34,215 nucleotides of DNA from NCBI GenBank assembly GCA_017623315.1, contig JAGAPJ010000120.1, positions 1 through 34,215 of the forward strand. The letters are read 5' to 3'. The stretch comes from Clostridia bacterium. GTDB taxonomy: Bacteria > Bacillota > Clostridia > Oscillospirales > Acutalibacteraceae. The position numbers and the translations under genes are program-made. The notes under the pieces were generated by a model that made no database searches, was not told the DNA's origin, and worked only from the letters and a program-made list of their open reading frames with translations. The first letter of the stretch is position 1; every line of letters begins with the position of its first letter. Below, piece after piece: positions 4,478-12,288 of this stretch.

Positions 4478-5830
4478 ATGGTATATAAATATAAAAAATT
4501 TATTGCATTTTTTATGGCAGTTTTAATGTTGTTTACGTTATGTTGCTGTACTGCAAAGCCCATACAAAAGCCTGTGGATAATAATTCCGACACCACCTCG
4601 CAGGGCGAAGGTCGGACTGATACCATCACAAGCGTTCCCACACAAAATAGTTCAAACATTCCTGAAAATTCAAGTGTTATTGGTACCACCTCTACTGAAA
4701 ATGGTGATACTACAATTTCCACCACAAGTCCCACAACACCAACCACAAGTGAAACGGTTAACAGCAATTCAAACCATAAAATAACCGCCACTTACGAATG
4801 GCACCCCGGTCTTCCAAATGAGGATGTTTATTATGATTTGACGGTAATGGTAGATGATAAGCTCGTTAACATAAGCAGCTATACCATAACCTCAAAGGTT
4901 AAGGGGGTTACAGGCAAGCAAAACCGTGTAACCTTGCCGTATAGCGCACGTGAAAAGGGTGAAAATGTTATTGTTACGGTTAAGCACGAATCGGGCGCAA
5001 GCTGTGATATAAGCATACCCTGCTTTAAATGGACTCAAACCTTTAACGACGACTTTAACGGCACCGAGCTTGACCGCACCAAATGGAAGGAGCATTGGTA
5101 TTTAACCAACGTTGCCCCTGCTGATGCTTCAACTTATCAGGTAATTGACCGTGCAAAGCCTGCGAAGGACTGTTATACCGTAAGCGACGGCAAATTAAAT
5201 ATGTTAATCAAAGCCGAGCCCACCTATGACACAAGCGCAAAAATTAAATATCTTTATAGCGAATGCTGCCTTGATACAGCGGGACGATTTGAACAAACCT
5301 TTGGGCTTTTCCAAGCAAGAGTAGCCTCGGCAAAATTCAGCGGTATAAATACAGCTTTTTGGTTATTGCCAAATGGGGCATATTCAAAATTTTACACTAA
5401 CTTTTTAAGCGCCGACCCACGTTATGGCTTGGCTGAAATTGATATATACGAATCCTCTGTGGCGTTTGGAAATTATAACCGCCGTACCTTTGCTATATCC
5501 GAACATTTTTATGATTATACCAATAATTATAAGGCAGGCAATAAGCGTTCGGCTTATTACAAGTTAAACGATGATATAACAAATTTTCATACCTATTCGT
5601 GTATTTGGACGGCTGACGCGCTTTATTATTATGTGAATAATAAGTTTATTAGAAGCTCGGTAGGGCTTCAAACCGAAAGTGCGGACGGACGTGAAATCAC
5701 CCCTGCTTATATGATAGTTGACGTTTCGCTTTATCTTGATAATGCTTGGGTAGGCAAGCGCGACTTTAAGGCTTCCGATTTACCTATTGCAGGTTACGTT
5801 GATTGGGCGCGTGCTTATAAATTTAATTAA
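4478..5830 (+). CDS. GH16-family endo-beta-glucanase lipoprotein (paralogue 1)
   Basis: 450 residues. Residues 1-24 are a lipoprotein signal ending in LCCC, lipidation probably at Cys24. Residues 25-98 are a Ser/Thr/Asn-rich linker suited to crossing the wall. Residues 103-185 form a beta-rich module beginning with YEWHPG, present in all three GH16 proteins here. The GH16 domain runs from about 188 (TFNDDFNGTELDRTKW) to the end. The catalytic motif GLAEIDIYE places the nucleophile at Glu320, the helper at Asp322 and the acid/base at Glu325; E-x-D-x-x-E is the beta-bulge form typical of laminarinase-like GH16. It should cut beta-1,3 or mixed-linkage glucan at the cell surface, though the exact substrate cannot be read from the sequence. 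GGGAG precedes the start and a terminator at 5853 follows, so it is probably a single-gene transcript. Confidence 0.87.
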   Translation: MVYKYKKFIAFFMAVLMLFTLCCCTAKPIQKPVDNNSDTTSQGEGRTDTITSVPTQNSSNIPENSSVIGTTSTENGDTTISTTSPTTPTTSETVNSNSNHKITATYEWHPGLPNEDVYYDLTVMVDDKLVNISSYTITSKVKGVTGKQNRVTLPYSAREKGENVIVTVKHESGASCDISIPCFKWTQTFNDDFNGTELDRTKWKEHWYLTNVAPADASTYQVIDRAKPAKDCYTVSDGKLNMLIKAEPTYDTSAKIKYLYSECCLDTAGRFEQTFGLFQARVASAKFSGINTAFWLLPNGAYSKFYTNFLSADPRYGLAEIDIYESSVAFGNYNRRTFAISEHFYDYTNNYKAGNKRSAYYKLNDDITNFHTYSCIWTADALYYYVNNKFIRSSVGLQTESADGREITPAYMIVDVSLYLDNAWVGKRDFKASDLPIAGYVDWARAYKFN

Positions 5831-5852
5831 ACGTTAAAAACGCACTTATTTG

Positions 5853-5881
5853 GGCGCCTTTCACAAGAAAGGTGCCTTTTT
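5853..5881 (+). terminator. Terminator after first GH16 gene
   Basis: GGCGCCTTTC (5853-5862) pairs with GAAAGGTGCC (5867-5876) with one G-T pair and a 4-base loop, followed by five T. It starts 22 bases after the stop codon. Confidence 0.88.
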
Positions 5882-5945
5882 GTTGAAAAATGGTAATAAA
5901 CGTCGAAGAACTGTTTGTGAAAAATACCTAATATGTAGATTTGTG

Positions 5946-5960
5946 TATCGTTAATCGATA
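5946..5960. repeat. Short dyad TATCG-TTAAT-CGATA
   Basis: Perfect 5-bp arms around a 5-base centre in the 288-base gap before the CBM protein gene. It could be an operator, but a dyad this short in AT-rich DNA may be chance. Nothing else was recognised between the terminator and the shared element at 5999. Confidence 0.25.
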
Positions 5961-5998
5961 TTGATAATAACTAAAAATATGAAATAAACCCTGCACAA

Positions 5999-6016
5999 AG
6001 TGAAGATTTTACCAAG
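5999..6016 (+). promoter_or_regulatory. Shared 18-bp element, copy 2 (upstream of CBM protein gene)
   Basis: AGTGAAGATTTTACCAAG followed by CAA, as in copy 3. A -10-like TATGAT starts at 6037, 20 bases after the element, the same gap as in copy 1. The gene starts 102 bases downstream. Confidence 0.5.
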
Positions 6017-6118
6017 CAAACGAGCGGCGGAAATGATATGATAATAGTGCATAGCAGTTGTGTGGTAATTTGCCCTTATCGGTAAACCACAAATTTTATT
6101 TTTAAGGAGTGTATAAGT

Positions 6119-9100
6119 ATGACATCTATTAAAAAGACATTGGCGATTATCCTAGCATTGACTGTATTGTCTGTTGCGGTAATTGTTCCGCTTAGCGCAT
6201 TCACAGGCAGCACAGCAACAATGCCGACAGTCTTTACTTTGATTGAGGATTTTGACGATGGCGCAACCGGTTGGAATTCGGTTGGCAGTGGCGTAGTGTT
6301 CGCCCCAAGCGATGAACACGGTTACGGAACCTCAGGTCAAAGCCTTAAGGTAGACATTAACGGCGGTTGGCAGGGCGCGAAGCTTCAAAGCTGCGCAGTT
6401 GCTATTGAAAATGACGGTTTGGCCTTCTGGCTATATATACCTGAAGCAATGCCGTCGGGCAAAAACTTCGTTGTTAATTTAAGGGTTGGCACTACTGCCG
6501 GCGATTATGGAACCAAGTATGAGGGTGTAGTCCCCAGTGCAACGCTTACCGCAGGTGAGCATATAATCACTATCCCGTGGTCTGATTTTGTGTTAAAGTC
6601 CGGTTCATTGACACTTACATCAGGCAATCTTATTACACAAATTGAATACACCACAAATATCGGTGCGGGTCATACATATTATCTTGACCAAGTTGGTCTT
6701 TATAAAGGCCAAGGCACACAGTCAACTTTTATTCCTAGCACTGTTAAAATGCCTGACAATTATAAGGTAATAGATGACTTTAATAAAGCAAGCGCACTTA
6801 GTTGGGCTGCAACCAACAAAGCAACAATGGAACTTTCGGCTGACCGTGGTTACGGCGCAACCGGTAAATCGGCACACATTAGCTGGAATGAATCTGGTTG
6901 GTCTGGTTTCAAAACTTCCAGTAATCAAAGCATCACAATGACGGGTGACGGTCTTGCATTTTGGGTTTATAACGCAGGCGCAAAAATTACAGATTTAGTT
7001 GTTGTTCTTAATTGTGGCGGCACTAAATTTGAAAAGAAGGTTACTTTTGAAGCAGGCGAACAGGTATTTAAAATTCCGTGGGCGGAATTCACAAATACTA
7101 CCGCAGGTGCTTTTGATGTTTCTAAAACTGTAAATCAAATTGAATTTACAAAATCTGTTGCATCTGCAAATTATTATGTTGATGAGCTAAGCTGCTATTC
7201 AAGTTATATAGGCAGCACACTCGATATGCCCGATAACTTCACCCTTATTGAAGACTTTAACGGTGAAAACACTCTTGCATGGGCAGGTACAAATAAAGCT
7301 GCCGACACCTTCAAAATTTCTGCTGAACGCGGTTATGGTGCAGATGGTAAATCCGCTCATGTTAGCTGGACTGAATCCGGTTGGTCGGGCTTCAAGACCG
7401 CAAGCGGTAAAAACATTGCCCTTACAGGTGACGGTCTTGCATTCTGGGCTTATAACGCAGGTGGCGAGCTTACAAGCTTTTGTGTTGTTCTTTTACAGGA
7501 CGGCGTTAAGTATGAAGCAAAAATCACTCTTAAAGCAGGCGAAGCGGTTTATAAAATTCCATATACCGATTTTGTAAAGAACGGTACTGCAGTAAATACC
7601 ACAAAGACTGTTTCTCAAATTGAATTTACTAAATCTGCCGGCTCGGCTGATTACTTTATCGACCAGATTGGTTGCTATTCTAACCCCAAGAAACCCGCAG
7701 TTTCTACTATTGTATTTGATACCAGCACAAAATGCTCTGCTTCCGCTGTAAGCGGCAACGGTAAGGGTAACAGCGGCGGTATGGATAGCGTTAAGTGGAA
7801 ACTTTACGATATTGAAAACGACCCCCGTTTTGTTCGTGCAGGTTGGTTTGTAGCTGATGACGTTACCGCAGGTTATTTCGGTTTTGGTAATGTCACCAAT
7901 ATTGGTACACTTGTAGCGGCTGATGTTTCTTCTGCTTATGATTTCGGTAACCTTGTTTTCTGGATTAAGAGCGAAGTTGCTAACCGTAAGTTAAAGGTTA
8001 CATTGTATGACAGTACTGCAGGTAAAACTGCGGATTACGTTGAATTCACAGTTACTGAAGCAAACAAATGGCAGCAGGTAACTATTCCTGTTAAGGATTT
8101 ATTGGCAAGTGGTACAACACTTACTGAAAGACCTGAATTCCTTAAGTCTATTAACGCTGTTGCATTTACGGGTCAAGGTCTTACCGACACCTTTAAACTT
8201 GGTGAAACCTTTAAGATTGCAGGTCTTCGTATTTATGATTCGGATGTTCCCGATTACAGCGAATATGCAGATCTTGATACCGAAGCTACACAGCCTGCTG
8301 ATGACGGTAGCTATGCAACCGATAGTGAGCTTATTGGTCGTGTATCATTCGAAAAGGATAGCTATTCGGGTAACTCTAACTTCGGCGAAGTTAAAAAGGT
8401 TAAGTACAGCGAATTTGCTGAAGAACTTGCAGGTATTAAAATTACCGCAGGCAGCGGTATTAAGGATGTCGGCACAGCTACCAAGGGTCTTTCGGTTTGG
8501 TTTGGTGGCGAAAAAGAAACCGCAAGCGTTGATGCTTCAACCCTTCAGGACGGTTATTTTAGTATGTGGGTACGTTCAAACCGCGCAGGTATGAGCTTCT
8601 GCTGGTTTATTATGGACGATACCGATAACGACGCTAAAACCACAATGGTACAGGTTTACACCATTAAGGAAGCAAACAAGTGGGAAGAAGTGCGCGTTCG
8701 TCTTACTGATATTGCAGGCAAGGGAATGCTTGACCTTGAATACCTTACTAAAATTCAAATTCGTACAGGTTACGGCGCATTTAACTGGAGATATCCTTAT
8801 GCAGGTGAACAGTGGCTTAATACGGGCGATGTGCTTGAAGTCACAGCCGCAATGATTACCGAAGGCAAGCCTATTAATCCGTTTGAAACCAAGATGAGCT
8901 CTATTGCGCCCGACCTTGATGATAATCAGGGTGGTAATACCGGTGATGACAATAACGACGATAATAATGACAATACCGGTGATAACATAGGCGATAATAG
9001 TGGTAATGAAGGTACTACACCTGAAGGCGATGGCACTGAAAACGAAGGCACAACACCTGAAGACGACGGCACTGAAAATGAAGGCACAACACCCGAAGGG

Positions 9101-9283
9101 GACGGCACTGAAAATGAAGGCGCTGAAGATACCACACCTGATAACAGCGATACTGATACCAACGCTGACGATGATAAGCCGTTTAATGTTGTTCCCATTA
9201 TTATCGGTATAGCAGCAGGTGTTTTAGGTCTTGCAATTTTGGTTGTTATAATCGTTTTAATTGCAAAGAAAAAGAAGGCTTAA
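6119..9283 (+). CDS. Large cell-surface protein with tandem CBM-like domains and a C-terminal membrane anchor
   Basis: 1054 residues, AAGGAG before the start. A signal peptide (about 1-30) is followed by three repeats of about 150 residues at 40-195, 215-360 and 373-520. Each starts M-P-x-x-(F/Y)-x-(L/V)-I-(E/D)-D-F and contains GDGLAFWxYNAG or a close variant, a central IPW/IPY strand and a final Y(Y/F)xD strand. This is the pattern of a jelly-roll carbohydrate-binding fold of the CBM11 or CIA30-like type. Two more diverged beta-domains cover about 530-690 and 725-910. An acidic Asn/Asp/Gly/Thr linker with 12-residue repeats (about 930-1015) leads to a final membrane helix (1021-1049) and a KKKKA tail. 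No catalytic motif was recognised and there is no LPXTG. The protein probably captures polysaccharide at the surface beside the GH16 enzymes. The family assignment of the domains is inference from the strand pattern. Confidence 0.75.
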   Translation: MTSIKKTLAIILALTVLSVAVIVPLSAFTGSTATMPTVFTLIEDFDDGATGWNSVGSGVVFAPSDEHGYGTSGQSLKVDINGGWQGAKLQSCAVAIENDGLAFWLYIPEAMPSGKNFVVNLRVGTTAGDYGTKYEGVVPSATLTAGEHIITIPWSDFVLKSGSLTLTSGNLITQIEYTTNIGAGHTYYLDQVGLYKGQGTQSTFIPSTVKMPDNYKVIDDFNKASALSWAATNKATMELSADRGYGATGKSAHISWNESGWSGFKTSSNQSITMTGDGLAFWVYNAGAKITDLVVVLNCGGTKFEKKVTFEAGEQVFKIPWAEFTNTTAGAFDVSKTVNQIEFTKSVASANYYVDELSCYSSYIGSTLDMPDNFTLIEDFNGENTLAWAGTNKAADTFKISAERGYGADGKSAHVSWTESGWSGFKTASGKNIALTGDGLAFWAYNAGGELTSFCVVLLQDGVKYEAKITLKAGEAVYKIPYTDFVKNGTAVNTTKTVSQIEFTKSAGSADYFIDQIGCYSNPKKPAVSTIVFDTSTKCSASAVSGNGKGNSGGMDSVKWKLYDIENDPRFVRAGWFVADDVTAGYFGFGNVTNIGTLVAADVSSAYDFGNLVFWIKSEVANRKLKVTLYDSTAGKTADYVEFTVTEANKWQQVTIPVKDLLASGTTLTERPEFLKSINAVAFTGQGLTDTFKLGETFKIAGLRIYDSDVPDYSEYADLDTEATQPADDGSYATDSELIGRVSFEKDSYSGNSNFGEVKKVKYSEFAEELAGIKITAGSGIKDVGTATKGLSVWFGGEKETASVDASTLQDGYFSMWVRSNRAGMSFCWFIMDDTDNDAKTTMVQVYTIKEANKWEEVRVRLTDIAGKGMLDLEYLTKIQIRTGYGAFNWRYPYAGEQWLNTGDVLEVTAAMITEGKPINPFETKMSSIAPDLDDNQGGNTGDDNNDDNNDNTGDNIGDNSGNEGTTPEGDGTENEGTTPEDDGTENEGTTPEGDGTENEGAEDTTPDNSDTDTNADDDKPFNVVPIIIGIAAGVLGLAILVVIIVLIAKKKKA
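9005..9121 (+). repeat. 36-base tandem repeat encoding the acidic linker
   Basis: Three 36-base units (9005, 9041, 9077) encode NEGTTPEGDGTE, NEGTTPEDDGTE and NEGTTPEGDGTE, followed by a partial NEG. Codon differences between units show this is not an assembly artefact. Length variation between strains would be expected. Confidence 0.9.
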
Positions 9284-9384
9284 AAAGGCATTTGCTTACA
9301 TAGTTTTAAAAGGTTTGTAATGCCGCTTAAATTTTAATATAATTTTGTAAATATGCGGGTGCAGCTTCAGTATTTTTAAATAGT

Positions 9385-9416
9385 ATTGGGTTGCGCCCAA
9401 TTTACAATTTTTCGGG
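9385..9416 (+). terminator. Weak possible terminator after the CBM protein gene
   Basis: ATTGGG-(5 bases)-CCCAAT stem at 9385-9401, with a T-rich stretch only after about 8 more bases. It lies 100 bases after the stop codon. The rest of the 198-base gap before the regulator is AT-rich and shows no other structure I can name. Confidence 0.35.
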
Positions 9417-9481
9417 TATGTATTTTATGACCTTTTTTTCTAATAATAACACTTAAAAATAAAAACTATGGAATGGATTAA

Positions 9482-10873
9482 ATGTTAAACACAAACAATT
9501 TAAGTTATTGGACGCTTCAAAAATTTCAATATATACTTACCCCAATAAGCAATATGATGTTTTTGGGGCTGGATGCCGAAAAAACCGCTTCAATTTCAAC
9601 CTTAAATCACACCTTTTGTTACGTCAAAAGCGGTAGCGTGGGTGTATCGGTTGAAAATTTTGAATCGGCTGCCAGAAGTGAGAGAATCACATTGTCGGCG
9701 GGTAGCTTGGTTGAATGGAGCGGCAAGGGCTTTATAGAATTTATGGGGCTTGAAAATGACACCCGTGTGTTAATTTTCGACTTTAAAATTTTGCGACCAA
9801 GTCAGCTTGATAGGGACGAAATTTTAAATGCTATAAGCTATAATCTACCCATTTTTATGCAGGCGCTTACCATTGAAATGCCACATATACTTGAGCTTGA
9901 AATTGCCTCAACCGAGCGTAGACTGCTTGAAAGTATGTGTATTGAAGCGGCAAAACGCCCTGCGGGGTATCTTAACAAGGTACAGTTATTGCTTAGTCAG
10001 TTAGTGGTTGAAATTGTGAGAAAACACCCAATGCTCCCACGTTATATCGATGCAGTTGCAATTACAAGCTATACCGACAATGATCGTCCGCTTGCCGCTA
10101 ACCGCGAGATTTTTGTGGACGATGTTGAAATTTGGTGCGGCGATCCTGAAGAAGACGGTGCGTTTATTATACGCACCATGCGGGCGGAAAATTATTTTGT
10201 TTCAAATAACGGCGATAATATTACCGACAAAATAAATTACGAGCTTGTATCACAAAATGCTTCGCATAAATATGGCAGACTTTGGACAGGGAATAAGCCG
10301 TCACTTTATAAGGTGCTTTTTTGGGCGGATAAGGGCATAAAGCCGTTTGATATTCAGCAATACGCTCAAAAGTGGATATATATTAAAACCCGTGTTAAAA
10401 GTAATGCGTCTGGTGAAGTGGGTATTGCGATTTACAGCACAAAGGGGCACCACTGGTTTGGAAGCCCAGTAATGATTGACGAGCCTGATATCTGGCAGGA
10501 AATTACCGTGCCTGTAATGTTTGTTCAATATAACCGCGAAACCTCGCCTATTGTTTCAAAGGCTATAAGGTATATACACGATAATTATTCGCAAAAAATC
10601 ACCTTAAAAACCGTTGCCGATGCAATTTATACAAACCCAAATTATCTTTCAACCGTGTTTAGCCGTGAAAAAGAAATGACCTTTTCGGCTTATATACGCA
10701 GTTATAGGCTTTCGGTTGCACAAAAAATGCTTATTGAAACCGATTTATCGGCTGAAAAAATTGCAATTTCGGTTGGCTTTTATGACATTCAGCATTTTTC
10801 AAAGCTGTTCAAAAAGGAATATGGTGTTTCACCTTATGATTTCAGAAAATCAAACAAGCTTTTAAATAAGTGA
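9482..10873 (+). CDS. AraC-family transcriptional regulator with an embedded beta-sandwich-like domain
   Basis: 463 residues, longer than the usual 280-300 of AraC sugar regulators. The C-terminus carries the double helix-turn-helix: LKTVADAIYTNPNYLSTVFSREK (about 375-397) and EKIAISVGFYDIQHFSKLFKKEYGVSPYDFRK (about 425-456), with the classic G-F-x-D-x-x-x-F-S-K-x-F-K pattern. Residues about 30-105 look like a cupin-type sensor, and 110-185 are helical. Residues about 205-350 are beta-rich, with WIYIKTRVKSNASGEVGIAI and WQEITVPV strands, and resemble the galactose-binding-like folds of CBMs. No signal peptide or membrane helix, so it is cytoplasmic. It sits between the CBM protein and the long GH16/ABC operon and probably activates them in response to an imported oligosaccharide. 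The ribosome binding site (GGA) is weak. Confidence 0.87.
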   Translation: MLNTNNLSYWTLQKFQYILTPISNMMFLGLDAEKTASISTLNHTFCYVKSGSVGVSVENFESAARSERITLSAGSLVEWSGKGFIEFMGLENDTRVLIFDFKILRPSQLDRDEILNAISYNLPIFMQALTIEMPHILELEIASTERRLLESMCIEAAKRPAGYLNKVQLLLSQLVVEIVRKHPMLPRYIDAVAITSYTDNDRPLAANREIFVDDVEIWCGDPEEDGAFIIRTMRAENYFVSNNGDNITDKINYELVSQNASHKYGRLWTGNKPSLYKVLFWADKGIKPFDIQQYAQKWIYIKTRVKSNASGEVGIAIYSTKGHHWFGSPVMIDEPDIWQEITVPVMFVQYNRETSPIVSKAIRYIHDNYSQKITLKTVADAIYTNPNYLSTVFSREKEMTFSAYIRSYRLSVAQKMLIETDLSAEKIAISVGFYDIQHFSKLFKKEYGVSPYDFRKSNKLLNK

Positions 10874-10892
10874 TTTTAAATAATTCACTTAT
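10866..10892. repeat. Inverted repeat overlapping the regulator stop codon
   Basis: ATAAGTGA (10866-10873) and TCACTTAT (10885-10892) flank an AT-rich 11-base loop. The right arm overlaps the start of shared element copy 3. It could be a weak terminator or part of an operator; there is no T-run. Confidence 0.35.
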
Positions 10893-10907
10893 GAAATTTA
10901 TACCAAG
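10890..10907 (+). promoter_or_regulatory. Shared 18-bp element, copy 3 (upstream of the long operon)
   Basis: TATGAAATTTATACCAAG, 49 bases before the second GH16 gene. A -10-like TATAAA at 10926-10931 follows 18 bases after the element. Probable control point for all genes from 10957 to 27995. Confidence 0.55.
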
Positions 10908-10956
10908 CAATATTTATAAAAATATTATAAAATTAATTTAAAGGAAGTGTTAGTTA

Positions 10957-12270
10957 ATGAAAAACATTGTTAAAAAGTCACTTTTAATTGTTATGGTTCT
11001 AGCCTTAATTTTATCGCTTTGCTGCTGTGGCGGAAACAATGGTGGCGAAGCTTCAAAGCCTGATAATACCAACACTAACAACAGTCAAACCACTTCAGAC
11101 GACACGGATAATAATTCAAGTGTTGAGGGTACAATTTCGGGTGAAAACGGCGACACAACCATTTCTTCTACACCCGGCAAGCCCACAGTAAGTGAAAGTA
11201 CAAATAAGGACCCCGCCGGTAATACACTTAAAGCAGTTTATGATTGGCACCCCGGTCTTGTCGATAAGGACGTAGCCTACACCTTAAACGTTAGTTTAAA
11301 CGGTTCGGCTGTTAATGCGGGTGATCTTACAATCACCTCGGCAACTACAGGCGTGAAAATTTCAGGCACAACCATTACACTTCCTTACAGTGTTCGTTCT
11401 GCGGATAAAAATGTTGTAGTTACCATTAAACATAAGAAGGGCACTAAATGTGATGTTTCAATTCCTTGTTACAGCTATAAGCAAACATTTAATGACGATT
11501 TTGACGGCACTGAGCTTAACCGCACCAAATGGCGCGACCACGGTCCCGGTTCTTCAGTTGCTCCGTCAGACGTTGATACATACGAGGTTATCGACCGTGC
11601 AAAAGCTGCTAAAAATTCCTACGAGGTAAAAGACGGTAAGCTTTATATGCTTATTAAAAAAGAGCCCGTTTATGATACCGCTAATAAAATAAAGTATCTT
11701 TACAGCGAATGTTGCCTTGATACACAGGGTAACTTTATGCAAAAGTACGGTCTTTTTGAGGCAAGAATTGCCTGTGCTAAATTCGGCGGTATAAACACTG
11801 CATTTTGGCTTTTACCTAACGGTAGCTATTCGACACAATATACAAACTTTAAAGCTGAATCACCCGAATGGGGCCTTGCTGAAATTGATATTTTAGAAGC
11901 ATCGGTTGCATTTGGTAAAAATGACAGAAAAACCTTCTGCATAACCGAGCATTATTATAACTATAAAAAGAATTTACAGCACGTTCAGGAATCTAAATAT
12001 TACAAGGTAAGCGACACTATCACAAACTTCCACACCTATTCTTGCGTATGGACAAAGGATGCACTTTACTATTATCTTGACGGTGAGCTTATCCGCACCG
12101 CTGACGGTCTTTCTGATAAGGGAACAGGTGATAAGTCGGTGCAACGCGCATATATAATTATCGACAATGCGCTTTATCTTGATAATGCTTGGGTTGGTAA
12201 GCGCGACTTTACTGAAGCTGATCTTCCTATTTCAAGTGTTGTTGACTGGGTACGTGCATACAAGTTCTAA
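10957..12270 (+). CDS. GH16-family endo-beta-glucanase lipoprotein (paralogue 2)
   Basis: 437 residues, AAGGAAG before the start. The lipoprotein signal ends LCCCGG, with Cys24 as the probable lipid site. An Asn/Thr/Ser linker (25-90) is followed by the YDWHPG beta-module (about 95-172) and the GH16 domain from about 177 (TFNDDFDGTELNRTKW). The catalytic motif is GLAEIDILE: nucleophile Glu309, Asp311, acid/base Glu314. The aromatic stretch NTAFWLLPNG just before it and SECCLDT at about 250 are shared with the other two paralogues. It is the first gene of the long operon; the next GH16 gene begins 18 bases after its stop. It probably cleaves beta-glucan outside the cell into oligosaccharides for the two ABC importers downstream. 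Substrate linkage (1,3 or mixed 1,3-1,4) is not determined. Confidence 0.87.
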   Translation: MKNIVKKSLLIVMVLALILSLCCCGGNNGGEASKPDNTNTNNSQTTSDDTDNNSSVEGTISGENGDTTISSTPGKPTVSESTNKDPAGNTLKAVYDWHPGLVDKDVAYTLNVSLNGSAVNAGDLTITSATTGVKISGTTITLPYSVRSADKNVVVTIKHKKGTKCDVSIPCYSYKQTFNDDFDGTELNRTKWRDHGPGSSVAPSDVDTYEVIDRAKAAKNSYEVKDGKLYMLIKKEPVYDTANKIKYLYSECCLDTQGNFMQKYGLFEARIACAKFGGINTAFWLLPNGSYSTQYTNFKAESPEWGLAEIDILEASVAFGKNDRKTFCITEHYYNYKKNLQHVQESKYYKVSDTITNFHTYSCVWTKDALYYYLDGELIRTADGLSDKGTGDKSVQRAYIIIDNALYLDNAWVGKRDFTEADLPISSVVDWVRAYKF

Positions 12271-12288
12271 GGTTTGAGGGGTTTAACT

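Noticed and set aside
5882-6118. Riboswitch or catabolite-repression site before the CBM protein gene
   Set aside because: I looked for conserved riboswitch cores and a cre-like TGWAAGCGNTWNCA sequence and found no convincing match; only a short dyad and the shared 18-bp element are reported.
9005-9121. Possible CRISPR or minisatellite array
   Set aside because: The repeats are contiguous without spacers and in-frame with the surface protein linker. No CRISPR array was seen anywhere in the window.
8926-9198. 90-codon minus-strand frame rich in Pro/Ser/Val
   Set aside because: It is the antisense shadow of the 36-base acidic-linker repeats; the plus strand encodes a coherent linker and membrane anchor.
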